A DNA stretch of 7,584 nt, taken from NCBI GenBank assembly GCA_964524145.1, contig CAZGCA010000135.1, positions 1 through 7,584 of the forward strand. The letters run 5' to 3'. Below the pieces are notes generated by a model. It was not told the DNA's origin. It saw only the letters and a program-made list of their open reading frames with translations, and did no database searches. The stretch is from CAZGCA01 sp964524145 (GTDB taxonomy: Bacteria; Hydrogenedentota; CAZGCA01). The position numbers and the translations under genes were made by a program. Shown piece after piece: positions 1 to 6,460 of the stretch; position 1 is the stretch's first letter, and every line of letters starts with the position of its first letter.

Positions 1-282
1 GCTGGTTGAATCAGATCGAACTGTACTTCTCCGTGCTCCAGCGAAAGCTCCTTACACCCAATGATTTTCCTGATCTCGACACCCTTCGCGAGCGCATAGC
101 TCAGTTCCAGACACGCTACGAACGCCACGCGAAACCCTTTGAGTGGAAGTATACCAAAGACGACCTGCGCCGCCTCCTCGCCAAGCTCTCCAACGAGGAT
201 GCGCCCAACGGCAGCGAGGTAGCCTTGGCCGCATGAAACCTCAAACACAATACGTCACCGTACTTACGAATCGGTGCACTTA
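1..282 (+). mobile_element. 3' end of an IS630-family insertion sequence
   Basis: The window opens inside an IS630/Tc1-mariner-type element: the transposase C-terminus (to 236) is followed by a short non-coding tail. IS630 elements insert at TA dinucleotides and end in short terminal inverted repeats. The tail 265-282 reads TACGAATCGGTGCACTTA and ends in TA, so 282 is proposed as the outer edge. The left end lies outside the window, so the inverted repeat cannot be verified and the exact boundary is inference. The element lies in the same direction as the two downstream glycosidase genes. Confidence 0.5.
3..236 (+). CDS. IS630-family transposase, C-terminal fragment (truncated by window edge)
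   Basis: The reading frame is open from the window edge (first whole codon TGG at 3) and stops at TGA 234-236, giving 77 visible residues. It begins WLNQIELYFSVLQRK, the signature of IS630-family DDE transposases; the Glu of NQIE (codon 18-20) corresponds to the third catalytic acid that coordinates the metal ions for strand cleavage and transfer. After it come the family's usual helical tail (LTPNDFPDLDTLRERI) and the FEWKYT...LRRLLAKL ending. A full IS630 transposase is roughly 330-420 aa, so most of the protein, including the first two catalytic Asp residues, lies upstream of the window. The visible part has no frameshift or stop, so the gene may be intact. A TTG at 6 is an internal codon, not a start. 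Confidence 0.9.
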   Translation, partial: WLNQIELYFSVLQRKLLTPNDFPDLDTLRERIAQFQTRYERHAKPFEWKYTKDDLRRLLAKLSNEDAPNGSEVALAA

Positions 283-297
283 GGGCCGGGGTGCGGT

Positions 298-345
298 GCC
301 GCGTTGGGTCTCATGGCTTGAACACCCGCCGCGTTCGCGGTCTCA
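298..345. repeat. Short imperfect direct repeat, two copies with about 30-nt period
   Basis: Copy one (298-313) is GCCGCGTTGGGTCTCA and copy two (328-345) is GCCGCGTTCGCGGTCTCA. They share GCCGCGTT and GGTCTCA with a 2-nt length difference. The pair lies between the presumed IS end and the promoter. Function is unknown; it may be a regulator-binding pair or chance in GC-rich DNA. Confidence 0.3.
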
Positions 346-412
346 CATTCCCTTTTATCGAGTATAGACCGTTCCGAGTGACATTGGAAAGTATACCGAA
401 CGGGATATCGGC

Positions 413-441
413 TTGACGCAGCGGATGAACTCCACTATTAT
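413..441 (+). promoter_or_regulatory. Sigma70-like promoter for the secreted-protein genes
   Basis: A -35 box TTGACG (413-418) and a -10 box TATTAT (436-441) are separated by exactly 17 nt, each matching consensus at 5 of 6 positions. Transcription would begin near 448, leaving a leader of about 180 nt before the ATG at 629. A perfect TTGACA also occurs at 503-508 but has no -10 box at a usable distance. Just upstream are two AGTATA copies (361-366 and 390-395) and an inverted pair CCGTTC/GAACGG (369-374 and 398-403), possible operator half-sites. Confidence 0.5.
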
Positions 442-613
442 TCTGGCATCACTGTGAGCGCGTGACGAACGACGGTGCAGGTAATTGGGACTATCCCGTG
501 CGTTGACAAGGACAACATCTCGAGCCTGTGTGAGATACGCCTTTGATGGCCATAAGGCATCGACCGGGCACTCGAGGCAGTGCACTACAACACGCGGCAA
601 ATGTGGGCCGCAG

Positions 614-619
614 AAGGAG
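614..619 (+). promoter_or_regulatory. Ribosome binding site that fixes the start at 629
   Basis: AAGGAG lies 9 nt before the ATG at 629, an ideal Shine-Dalgarno position. It supports this start over the upstream in-frame TTG at 485, because the protein from 629 begins directly with a signal peptide. Confidence 0.8.
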
Positions 620-628
620 CGAATTGCC

Positions 629-2878
629 ATGAATCGACTACTTTGTCTTGGCTTGGCTTTGGGCTGTGCCGCCGCATGTTTGCCGGTGTTTGCGGAGTTG
701 CCCATCCCCGAGAATCCGCTGTGGGCACCTGTTGCGGATGAGGTGTATCTCCAGGAGGTAAGCAGCCATATCGAAACGGGGCGTGTTCTCAACACCGCCG
801 CCGTGTATGACGGGAAGGCGTACGCCGGCGACGAGACCGGCCTGTACGTAGTTGAAGGCAAGCAACTGAAACGCGTCGACGTCCCGGCCAGCGGCGTCAC
901 GCAGCTGAACACGCTGGCAAACGCCTTGTGGGCTGCGTCGCGCAACGGGTTGTGGAAACACGACGGGGCAGACTGGACGGCCGTCACTGACCGTCCGGTC
1001 GCCGACATGTGCTTGCACAACGGCCAGGTGGTACTGGCGTCAGGCACGGCCCTCTACACTGTCGACGGTAACGCCGTCACTCCCATTACGAAGGAAGGCT
1101 CAGGGACGTTGCTCGGAGTCGCGTCCTACGGCGGCACGGTCTACGTGCACGACGGGAAACGGGTGGGCCTGTTGCAGCGCGGGCGGATCGTTTTCGAGGA
1201 GATCACCGATTGGGGAGCGCTCGAACGGGGCTGCACGGTGCGCGACATCATGTCTTATGGCAGCCGCCTGTATGTGGCGACCGACGAAGGGTTGGGCCTG
1301 CTCCGCGGCATGACCTGGTACCACATTTTCGGTGAAGGCGGCCTGTGCTACGAAGACACGACGTGCATTGCACGAGGGTTCGACCGCGACATCTGGATCG
1401 GCGCCACGCGCGGCGCTATTCGGAACGTGAACGGCGAGTATCAGTTCTTCGGGTATCCGCGCTGGATTCCCAATGACAAAGTCAACGCCGTTGCGTGCAG
1501 TGAGGATACGGTCTATATCGCCACCGACAGTGGGTTGGGCATCATCAAGTACGAACCGTATACATTGGCCAGGAAAGCGGCCTACTATGAGCGCTGGCTC
1601 GAGGAGTGGGGCCAGAAACGTCTCGGGTTCATCCATTCGCTGTTCCTTATCGATGGGAAATGGCAGCGCGAGGTCAGCGACAATGACGTCGGCTACAGCA
1701 GCCACTATCTCCATGCTAAATGCTTCGAGTACGCGGTCACAGGCGACCCGAAGGCGCGCGCCGAAGCCCTGGACATGATGAAGTCGGTGAAGTGGAGCGA
1801 AGAGATTACGCCCATCGATGGGTTCCCGGCGCGCTCTATCTACGCCGCGAACGAGCCATGCCTCAAGGCACAACACGGTTCGGGCGGGTTGCCCGCGGAA
1901 TGGCACGCCACACCGGACGGCCTGTGGGAATGGAAGGGCGACACATCGAGCGACGAAGTCGATGCCCACGTGTACGAGACAACCATCTTCCTGCATCTCG
2001 TTGCGAACGAGGTAGAGCGTGAATGGACCACGGAACATCTCCGGCGGGTGATTGGACATATCGTGGACAACGGATTCTGCCTCAGGGATGTCGACGGGAA
2101 GCCGACCCGGTGGGCCCGCTGGGATCCCGAGTACCTGCAAACGCCGTACGGCTTCTATGCACGCGGATTGAATGGTATGGAAGCGTTCAACTATATGACG
2201 ACCGCCTACCATTTTACCGGCGACGACAAGTTCGCCAAAGCCAAGCAGTTCCACCTCGAGCAGGGGTACTTGCCTGACATCATCCGGCAGAAACTGACCT
2301 TCCCTGCGGGAGGTTTCACCCACTTCGACGACCGCCTGGCGTTCTATGCCTACTTTCCGCTGATTCTGCACGAGACCGATCCGGCTCTCAAAGGCCTGTG
2401 GCTGCGGAGTCTCGAGCGGAGTTGGGAAATCAAGCGGATCGAAGCCGTGCCGTGGTTCAACTTCATCTACGGTGCGTTGACCGGCAACGACTGCGAACTC
2501 GACCGCGCAGTGGCCCACTTGCGCGAATGGCCCCTGGACCTGCGAAGGCACTCGTATACGAACTCGCACCGCGACGATCTTTATCCGCCGAAAGGCTATC
2601 GAATGTACTCCGAACGGCCCAAGCCGCTCAGTCCCCGCGAGACCGAACCCAACCGGTGGGACGGGAACTTTATGCAGCTCGACGGGCGGAACGGGGGCAG
2701 AGTAGTCGCCGACGTCGGCGGGTGGCTGGACGCCTACTGGATGGGACGGTACTACGGCATGATCTCGGCGCCCAAGACCAAGGATCAGGCCCTCACAACC
2801 GTGCCGAAGCGCGGACTCCAGCTCGGGGCCGAACCTTACAGCGGACCGCCCAGGCCAAAGCTATGGCACGAACAGTAA
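629..2878 (+). CDS. Secreted beta-propeller plus helical-toroid protein, probable polysaccharide-processing function
   Basis: 749 aa from the ATG at 629. Residues 1-22 form a Sec signal peptide (charged MNR, hydrophobic LLCLGLALGCAAACL, cleavage after VFA), so the protein is exported; the internal LALGC is only a poor lipobox. Residues about 55-310 show about seven repeats of the Reg_prop type seen in ligand-binding sensor propellers: NGLWKHDGADW (106-116), LYVATDEGLGLL (214-225), IWIGATRGAI (255-264), VYIATDSGLGII (295-306). Residues about 311-715 look all-helical, rich in Trp, Tyr, His and acidic residues, with YSSHYLHAKCFEYAVTGDP (356-374), DTSSDEVDAHVYE (438-450), WARWDPEYL (495-503) and GGWLDAYWMGRYYG (697-710). 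This suggests an (alpha/alpha) toroid as in many polysaccharide lyases and glycosidases. I cannot assign a CAZy family or catalytic residues, and a non-catalytic glycan-binding role is possible. It stops 94 nt before the fucosidase fusion gene in the same direction, suggesting shared substrate and transcription. Confidence 0.75.
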   Translation: MNRLLCLGLALGCAAACLPVFAELPIPENPLWAPVADEVYLQEVSSHIETGRVLNTAAVYDGKAYAGDETGLYVVEGKQLKRVDVPASGVTQLNTLANALWAASRNGLWKHDGADWTAVTDRPVADMCLHNGQVVLASGTALYTVDGNAVTPITKEGSGTLLGVASYGGTVYVHDGKRVGLLQRGRIVFEEITDWGALERGCTVRDIMSYGSRLYVATDEGLGLLRGMTWYHIFGEGGLCYEDTTCIARGFDRDIWIGATRGAIRNVNGEYQFFGYPRWIPNDKVNAVACSEDTVYIATDSGLGIIKYEPYTLARKAAYYERWLEEWGQKRLGFIHSLFLIDGKWQREVSDNDVGYSSHYLHAKCFEYAVTGDPKARAEALDMMKSVKWSEEITPIDGFPARSIYAANEPCLKAQHGSGGLPAEWHATPDGLWEWKGDTSSDEVDAHVYETTIFLHLVANEVEREWTTEHLRRVIGHIVDNGFCLRDVDGKPTRWARWDPEYLQTPYGFYARGLNGMEAFNYMTTAYHFTGDDKFAKAKQFHLEQGYLPDIIRQKLTFPAGGFTHFDDRLAFYAYFPLILHETDPALKGLWLRSLERSWEIKRIEAVPWFNFIYGALTGNDCELDRAVAHLREWPLDLRRHSYTNSHRDDLYPPKGYRMYSERPKPLSPRETEPNRWDGNFMQLDGRNGGRVVADVGGWLDAYWMGRYYGMISAPKTKDQALTTVPKRGLQLGAEPYSGPPRPKLWHEQ

Positions 2879-2972
2879 GCGCGACGATGTTCTTGCGCAA
2901 GTTAACGAAACCTGCTATCGTGACAACTGGCAGACAGACTTGTCCGGGGCTGACAACAGGGAATCGAGGTTG

Positions 2973-5900
2973 ATGAGACGTCATGTGTTCTTACTGGTTG
3001 GTGCCATGATGGTTTCGTTACATGCAAAGGCCGACGTTTCGGTCCAGCCGGAATCGACAAACGGGGTGACAATCCACGTCTCGAAGCTGGGCGACAACTC
3101 GGACGGTTCGTCGTGGGCCAAGGCGTTCACGACGGTCCAGGCGGCCCTTGATGCCGTGCCCGACGACGGTGGCGGCCACCGGGTTATCATCCGGCCGGAC
3201 ACCTATATGGAGGCGATGCTGTCACCCGCCCACAAAGGTGCCCGCGGCGCATACAACGAACTGGTGGGCGACGTGGACGGCCGTTACGGCTCGGGCGCGA
3301 CCGGCCGGGTCGTCATCGACTCGGGGCACCCGAAAAGAGGGTTCAAGAGTTACGATTGGTGGGAACCCATACGATCCACCACGCAAGGCTGGTCTGCAGC
3401 GCATACGGACCCCACCTTCTCCGCGATTGTATGGGACCGCTGGATATTCCGCGACCTCTATGTTACAGGCGGTGACGGCGGTCTGTTCTGGGACCTCACC
3501 GACCAGGTGAAACCCTTCACGATCATCGTAGAGGATTGCGTGGGTATTGGGCGCGCTTTCGGCGGCGGCGTGGCAAGTTGTCTGTCGCGCACCGATGAAC
3601 CCATTGTCTTTCGCCGGTGCCACCTGTGGGCGCTGGACTGGTGGGGCGACACGGCCGGCGCCTACGTCCGTGTCGAGAATCCCTCGATGCCCGACCGGCC
3701 CGACGTATACTTCCAGGACTGCACCTTCGCTGGTCCGCAGTGCGCGCTCAAAGGCGGAAACTTCGGATTCAAGACCTTCATGCGCGTGAAGCTCGAACGC
3801 TGCCGTCTCGTGGCCCTCAACTTCTCCCAGCCTCACGGCACGCCCATCGACGGCGCCATCCAGAGCGTCGAGCACGGCAAGTACCTCCATGTCGACCTCG
3901 AAGACACTACCGTGATGGGGTACAAGGTGTTCGGTGTGCGCGTCAACAAGGACAGCGTCGACCAGCTCGAGTACACGACGAAGGGCAACGTGCTCGCTTA
4001 CGTCCAGTTTCAACAAAAGGTCCCGAAGGGGTTTCACCGGCTTCAACAATGGCCTGCCGACGTCTTTCAGACCATCGTTCCCCCGCCGCCACCAGCACGC
4101 AAGATGGACCTCATCGACAGGGAACTCGTCGGGAAGGATCTCTGCGAGCTCTCGATCATTGAATGGAAGGGCCGGCTGTGCCGGATGGCCTGCGTCCGGC
4201 CGGGCAGCGGCGGTTCTCGTGAAGACTACTACCTCGAACTCACCGACGCAGAGACCGGAGATGATCTGGCTCGATTCGCGCAGGGCTACGGTCTTGGTTG
4301 CGCGCACGTTCACGAGGGCGTCTTCTATGCCTTTGCCTCACGCTATGAAGACGATAACTGGAACGACGTTACGCTCTTCAAGTCGGCGGATCTCGAGCAC
4401 TGGGAGTCGAAGGTGGTCATCCGTCAGGAAGACGAGCATCTTTTCAACAGTTCGGTCTGTGAAGGGCCGGACGGTTTCGTCATGGCGTACGAATCGAACG
4501 ACCCGGCCTACCCGGCATTCACGACCAAGTTTGCGCGTTCGGATGACATCGAGAATTGGACGAAGCTGCCCGATGCCGTCTTCGGCACGAATCGATACAC
4601 GGCATGCCCCTGCGTTCGATATGTCAACGGCTACTACTACGTTCTCTACCTCGAACACCGGAGACCGCGCCACTACTTCGAGACCTACATCTCGCGTTCG
4701 AAAGACCTGAGACGCTGGGAACTGAGCAGCGCCAACCCCGTGTTGCGGCCCACCGGCATCGATGAAGGCATCAACGCCTCTGACCCCGAGCTGGTCGAAT
4801 ATGGTGGCAAGACCTACGTCTATTATGCCGTCGGCGACCAGCTTACGTGGATGAACATCAAGCGCGGCGTCTTTCCGGGGACCCTCCAACAGTTCTGTGA
4901 ACAATGGTATGAACAACCGGGTATCGAAGACTGCGGTACGCTCGCATGGCAGCCGCAGTCCGCAGAGCGGACAGAACGTCTAGCCTGGTTCAACGAGGCG
5001 AAGTTCGGCATCTTTGTCCACTGGGGCCTTTACGCCCTGCATGCCAAGAATGACAAGAGTCCTTACGTATCGTGGGCCATGGAACAGGAAGGCATCCCCG
5101 TGGCCGAATACGAACCCTACGCCGACCGGTTCGCGCCATCACGATTCGATCCCGACGAATGGATGGCTATCGCCCGGTCGGCGGGCGCGCGCTACCTCAC
5201 CTTCACCTCGAAACACCATGAAGGGTTCTGCATGTTCGACAGCGCGTTGACGGACTACGATTCGGCCGATCGAGCCGCAAATCGCGATTTCGTCCGCGAA
5301 CTGGTTCGGGCCGCGCGCGCGGCCGGCATGAAGATATGTTTCTACTACTCGATGCTCGACTGGCATCACCCGGATTTTGCGTCGAACCTGGACAACTACG
5401 TCGATGAGTACCTTTTCGGACAGGTCCGGGAACTGTGCACGAACTACGGGGCTATCGACGGTATCTGGTTCGACGGCGAATGGGACCATCCCCAGACCAC
5501 TTGGCGTGCGCCCGAGCTTGTCGCCATGATCCGCGAGCTCCAGCCGGACGCGGTCGTCAATGACCGGCTTGGCGCGGGCGAACGCGGCGTGAGTCCGCTT
5601 TGTGACTTCTACACGCGCGAGCAGCCGGTGGAGATCGAGCAGGCTACCGAGTTTGAGCAGAAACGTTCCTATCTCTGGGAAGCCTGCATGACTATCGGCA
5701 CGTCCTGGGGGTACAAGGAGAACGACGGCCCGCTCAAGAGCGGTGGGGAACTTATCCGAACGCTCGTCGACGTGGCCAGCCGGGGCGGCAACCTGCTGCT
5801 GAACGTGGGTCCCACGGCGGACGGCGAGATTCCACCGGCGCTGGTGGAACGCCTACGCACTATCGGGAACTGGCTGGAACGCAACGGCGAGTCTATTTAC

Positions 5901-6173
5901 GGGACGTCGGCCTCGCCTTTTCCCTCGTTGCGTGCCGGGAAGTGTACCGCCAAAGGGTCGCGCATCTACGTGCACCTCGAGACCCACCCAGGCGACGGGA
6001 TCGAGTTGACCGGCTTGGAGAACAGTATCGAGAAGGCTTGGTTGCTCGAAACCGGCGAACCCCTGGCCGTCGACACCGATGCCAAGACCGTTGCGCTGCC
6101 CTCTGTGCTGCCCAACGACATTGTGACCACCGTAGCCGTGCAGTTGGACGGCCCGCCCCGGGTCAAACCGTAG
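2973..6173 (+). CDS. Secreted three-domain protein: beta-helix, GH43-like propeller, GH29 alpha-L-fucosidase
   Basis: 1066 aa from the ATG at 2973, chosen because it starts directly with a signal peptide (MRRHVFLLVGAMMVSLHAKA, cleavage before DVS); a TTG at 2940 would add 11 unlikely residues. GAGG (2966-2969) is a close ribosome site. Residues about 30-365 resemble a right-handed beta-helix of the pectate-lyase/DUF1565 kind (VSKLGDNSDGSSWAKAF at the start). A PPPPP linker (370-374) leads to a five-bladed propeller of GH43/GH32 type (about 377-650) with SVCEGPDGFVMAYE (495-508) and NASDPELVEYGGKTYVYY (601-618). Residues about 664 to the end form a GH29 alpha-L-fucosidase: FGIFVHWG (678-685), FTSKHHEGF (744-752), FYYSMLDWHHPD (790-801) and GIWFDG (830-835), whose Asp834 is the expected nucleophile; WEACMTIGTSWGY (902-914) is also conserved in GH29. 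The acid/base Glu was not assigned. Expected role: release of alpha-L-fucose outside the cytoplasm. The propeller's activity is uncertain. No frameshift is seen. Confidence 0.88.
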   Translation: MRRHVFLLVGAMMVSLHAKADVSVQPESTNGVTIHVSKLGDNSDGSSWAKAFTTVQAALDAVPDDGGGHRVIIRPDTYMEAMLSPAHKGARGAYNELVGDVDGRYGSGATGRVVIDSGHPKRGFKSYDWWEPIRSTTQGWSAAHTDPTFSAIVWDRWIFRDLYVTGGDGGLFWDLTDQVKPFTIIVEDCVGIGRAFGGGVASCLSRTDEPIVFRRCHLWALDWWGDTAGAYVRVENPSMPDRPDVYFQDCTFAGPQCALKGGNFGFKTFMRVKLERCRLVALNFSQPHGTPIDGAIQSVEHGKYLHVDLEDTTVMGYKVFGVRVNKDSVDQLEYTTKGNVLAYVQFQQKVPKGFHRLQQWPADVFQTIVPPPPPARKMDLIDRELVGKDLCELSIIEWKGRLCRMACVRPGSGGSREDYYLELTDAETGDDLARFAQGYGLGCAHVHEGVFYAFASRYEDDNWNDVTLFKSADLEHWESKVVIRQEDEHLFNSSVCEGPDGFVMAYESNDPAYPAFTTKFARSDDIENWTKLPDAVFGTNRYTACPCVRYVNGYYYVLYLEHRRPRHYFETYISRSKDLRRWELSSANPVLRPTGIDEGINASDPELVEYGGKTYVYYAVGDQLTWMNIKRGVFPGTLQQFCEQWYEQPGIEDCGTLAWQPQSAERTERLAWFNEAKFGIFVHWGLYALHAKNDKSPYVSWAMEQEGIPVAEYEPYADRFAPSRFDPDEWMAIARSAGARYLTFTSKHHEGFCMFDSALTDYDSADRAANRDFVRELVRAARAAGMKICFYYSMLDWHHPDFASNLDNYVDEYLFGQVRELCTNYGAIDGIWFDGEWDHPQTTWRAPELVAMIRELQPDAVVNDRLGAGERGVSPLCDFYTREQPVEIEQATEFEQKRSYLWEACMTIGTSWGYKENDGPLKSGGELIRTLVDVASRGGNLLLNVGPTADGEIPPALVERLRTIGNWLERNGESIYGTSASPFPSLRAGKCTAKGSRIYVHLETHPGDGIELTGLENSIEKAWLLETGEPLAVDTDAKTVALPSVLPNDIVTTVAVQLDGPPRVKP

Positions 6174-6206
6174 TCAAACGCCAGGCAGTCTCACTATACA
6201 AGGCAT

Positions 6207-6266
6207 CATTCCGTAGCTTGGGCGTCTCGCCCAAGAGCCCTTGGGCAGGATGCCCAAGAACCACGC
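6207..6266. repeat. Repeat A, copy 1: twin-hairpin CTTGGGC element
   Basis: Two adjacent perfect hairpins: CTTGGGCG (6217-6224) with CGCCCAAG (6228-6235), loop TCT; and CTTGGGCA (6240-6247) with TGCCCAAG (6251-6258), loop GGA. All arms share the core CTTGGGC/GCCCAAG, so arms of different hairpins can also pair with each other. A second copy in the same orientation sits at 7526-7583, differing by two substitutions (6210 T/C, 6238 C/A) and a 2-nt length change after the second hairpin. Size, paired palindromes and intergenic placement resemble REP/BIME-type elements. Which transposase, if any, mobilises it cannot be seen here. Confidence 0.85.
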
Positions 6267-6343
6267 GGGCGGTACGCTCCTCACCTGATTTCAGAAAGAG
6301 TCCGGACGCTTCCCAAGCCTGCGCAGCAGGCGGCGGAATACAG

Positions 6344-6448
6344 CCCCGGGTGACGACGAAGAAGGAACCCGGGGTAACCCAGGGCAAAAACCCAAGCCCC
6401 CGAACGGGGGCGACGGAACCCAAAGTTCGTAGTTCCGGCTTCAGCCGG
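6344..6448. repeat. Repeat B: cluster of three GC-rich hairpins
   Basis: Three inverted repeats follow one another: CCCCGGGT (6344-6351) with ACCCGGGG (6367-6374), loop 15 nt; GCCCCC (6396-6401) with GGGGGC (6406-6411), loop GAAC; and CCGGC (6435-6439) with GCCGG (6444-6448), loop TTCA. The general pattern resembles dispersed palindromic repeats seen in planctomycete-like genomes, an impression from memory. There is only one copy in this window, so its repeat status is inferred. Confidence 0.5.
6383..6411 (-). terminator. Possible terminator of the 288-aa gene (within repeat B)
   Basis: Reading on the minus strand downstream of the stop at 6461, the hairpin GCCCCC-GTTC-GGGGGC (6411-6396) is followed by TTGGGTTTTTG. 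This is a strong stem with a moderately T-rich tail, about 50 nt beyond the stop codon. The T tract is interrupted by GGG, so it is an imperfect intrinsic terminator. Confidence 0.35.
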
Positions 6449-6460
6449 TCAGCACAAGCG

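Larger units (their letters stand above)
283..628. other. Gene-free region upstream of the first secreted protein
   Basis: No convincing coding frame occurs in these 346 bases. They contain an imperfect direct repeat (298-345), a tight GC hairpin CCGC/GCGG around 329-340 followed by a pyrimidine-rich run to 356, a probable promoter (413-441) with AGTATA repeats upstream of it, and a leader of about 180 nt up to the start codon. The leader includes a small hairpin GCACT/AGTGC (568-572 with 579-583). No riboswitch class is recognised. The main gene's frame is open upstream to a TTG at 485, but residues encoded there look non-coding and lie ahead of a clear signal peptide. Confidence 0.6.
6174..6460. 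other. Convergent intergenic region made mostly of palindromic repeats
   Basis: The 287 bases between the fucosidase stop and the stop of the opposite-strand gene contain no credible gene. They hold one twin-hairpin repeat A copy (6207-6266) and a hairpin cluster, repeat B (6344-6448), separated by about 75 nt of ordinary sequence. Both kinds could end transcription from either side, but on the plus strand neither is followed by a strong T run. Confidence 0.7.

Noticed and set aside
503..539. Second promoter at the perfect TTGACA (503-508)
   Set aside because: No -10 box at 16-18 nt spacing; the nearest AT-containing hexamer, GATACG, is 25 nt away.
485..628. Upstream TTG start giving the first secreted protein 48 extra residues
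   Set aside because: The extra residues are Arg/Thr/Cys-rich and precede a clear signal peptide. The ATG at 629 has an ideal AAGGAG site.
355..1047. 230-aa open frame on the minus strand upstream of and into the first secreted gene
   Set aside because: It covers the promoter, the ribosome site and the signal peptide coding of the plus gene, and has no protein-like features.
1100..2569. 489-aa open frame on the minus strand
   Set aside because: It lies wholly antisense to the 749-aa secreted protein, has low-complexity Arg/Val/Pro-rich composition and no recognisable motif. It is a GC-driven shadow.
2893..2921. Promoter between the two secreted genes (TTGCGC-17-TATCGT)
   Set aside because: Matches are only 3 of 6 and 4 of 6 to consensus, which is too weak to annotate; co-transcription is at least as likely.
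3222..4313. 363-aa open frame on the minus strand
   Set aside because: It is antisense to the beta-helix and early propeller coding region, which has clear domain content on the plus strand.
6163..6423. 86-aa open frame on the minus strand in the repeat region
   Set aside because: It is composed of translated repeat A and repeat B sequence, with no independent coding evidence.
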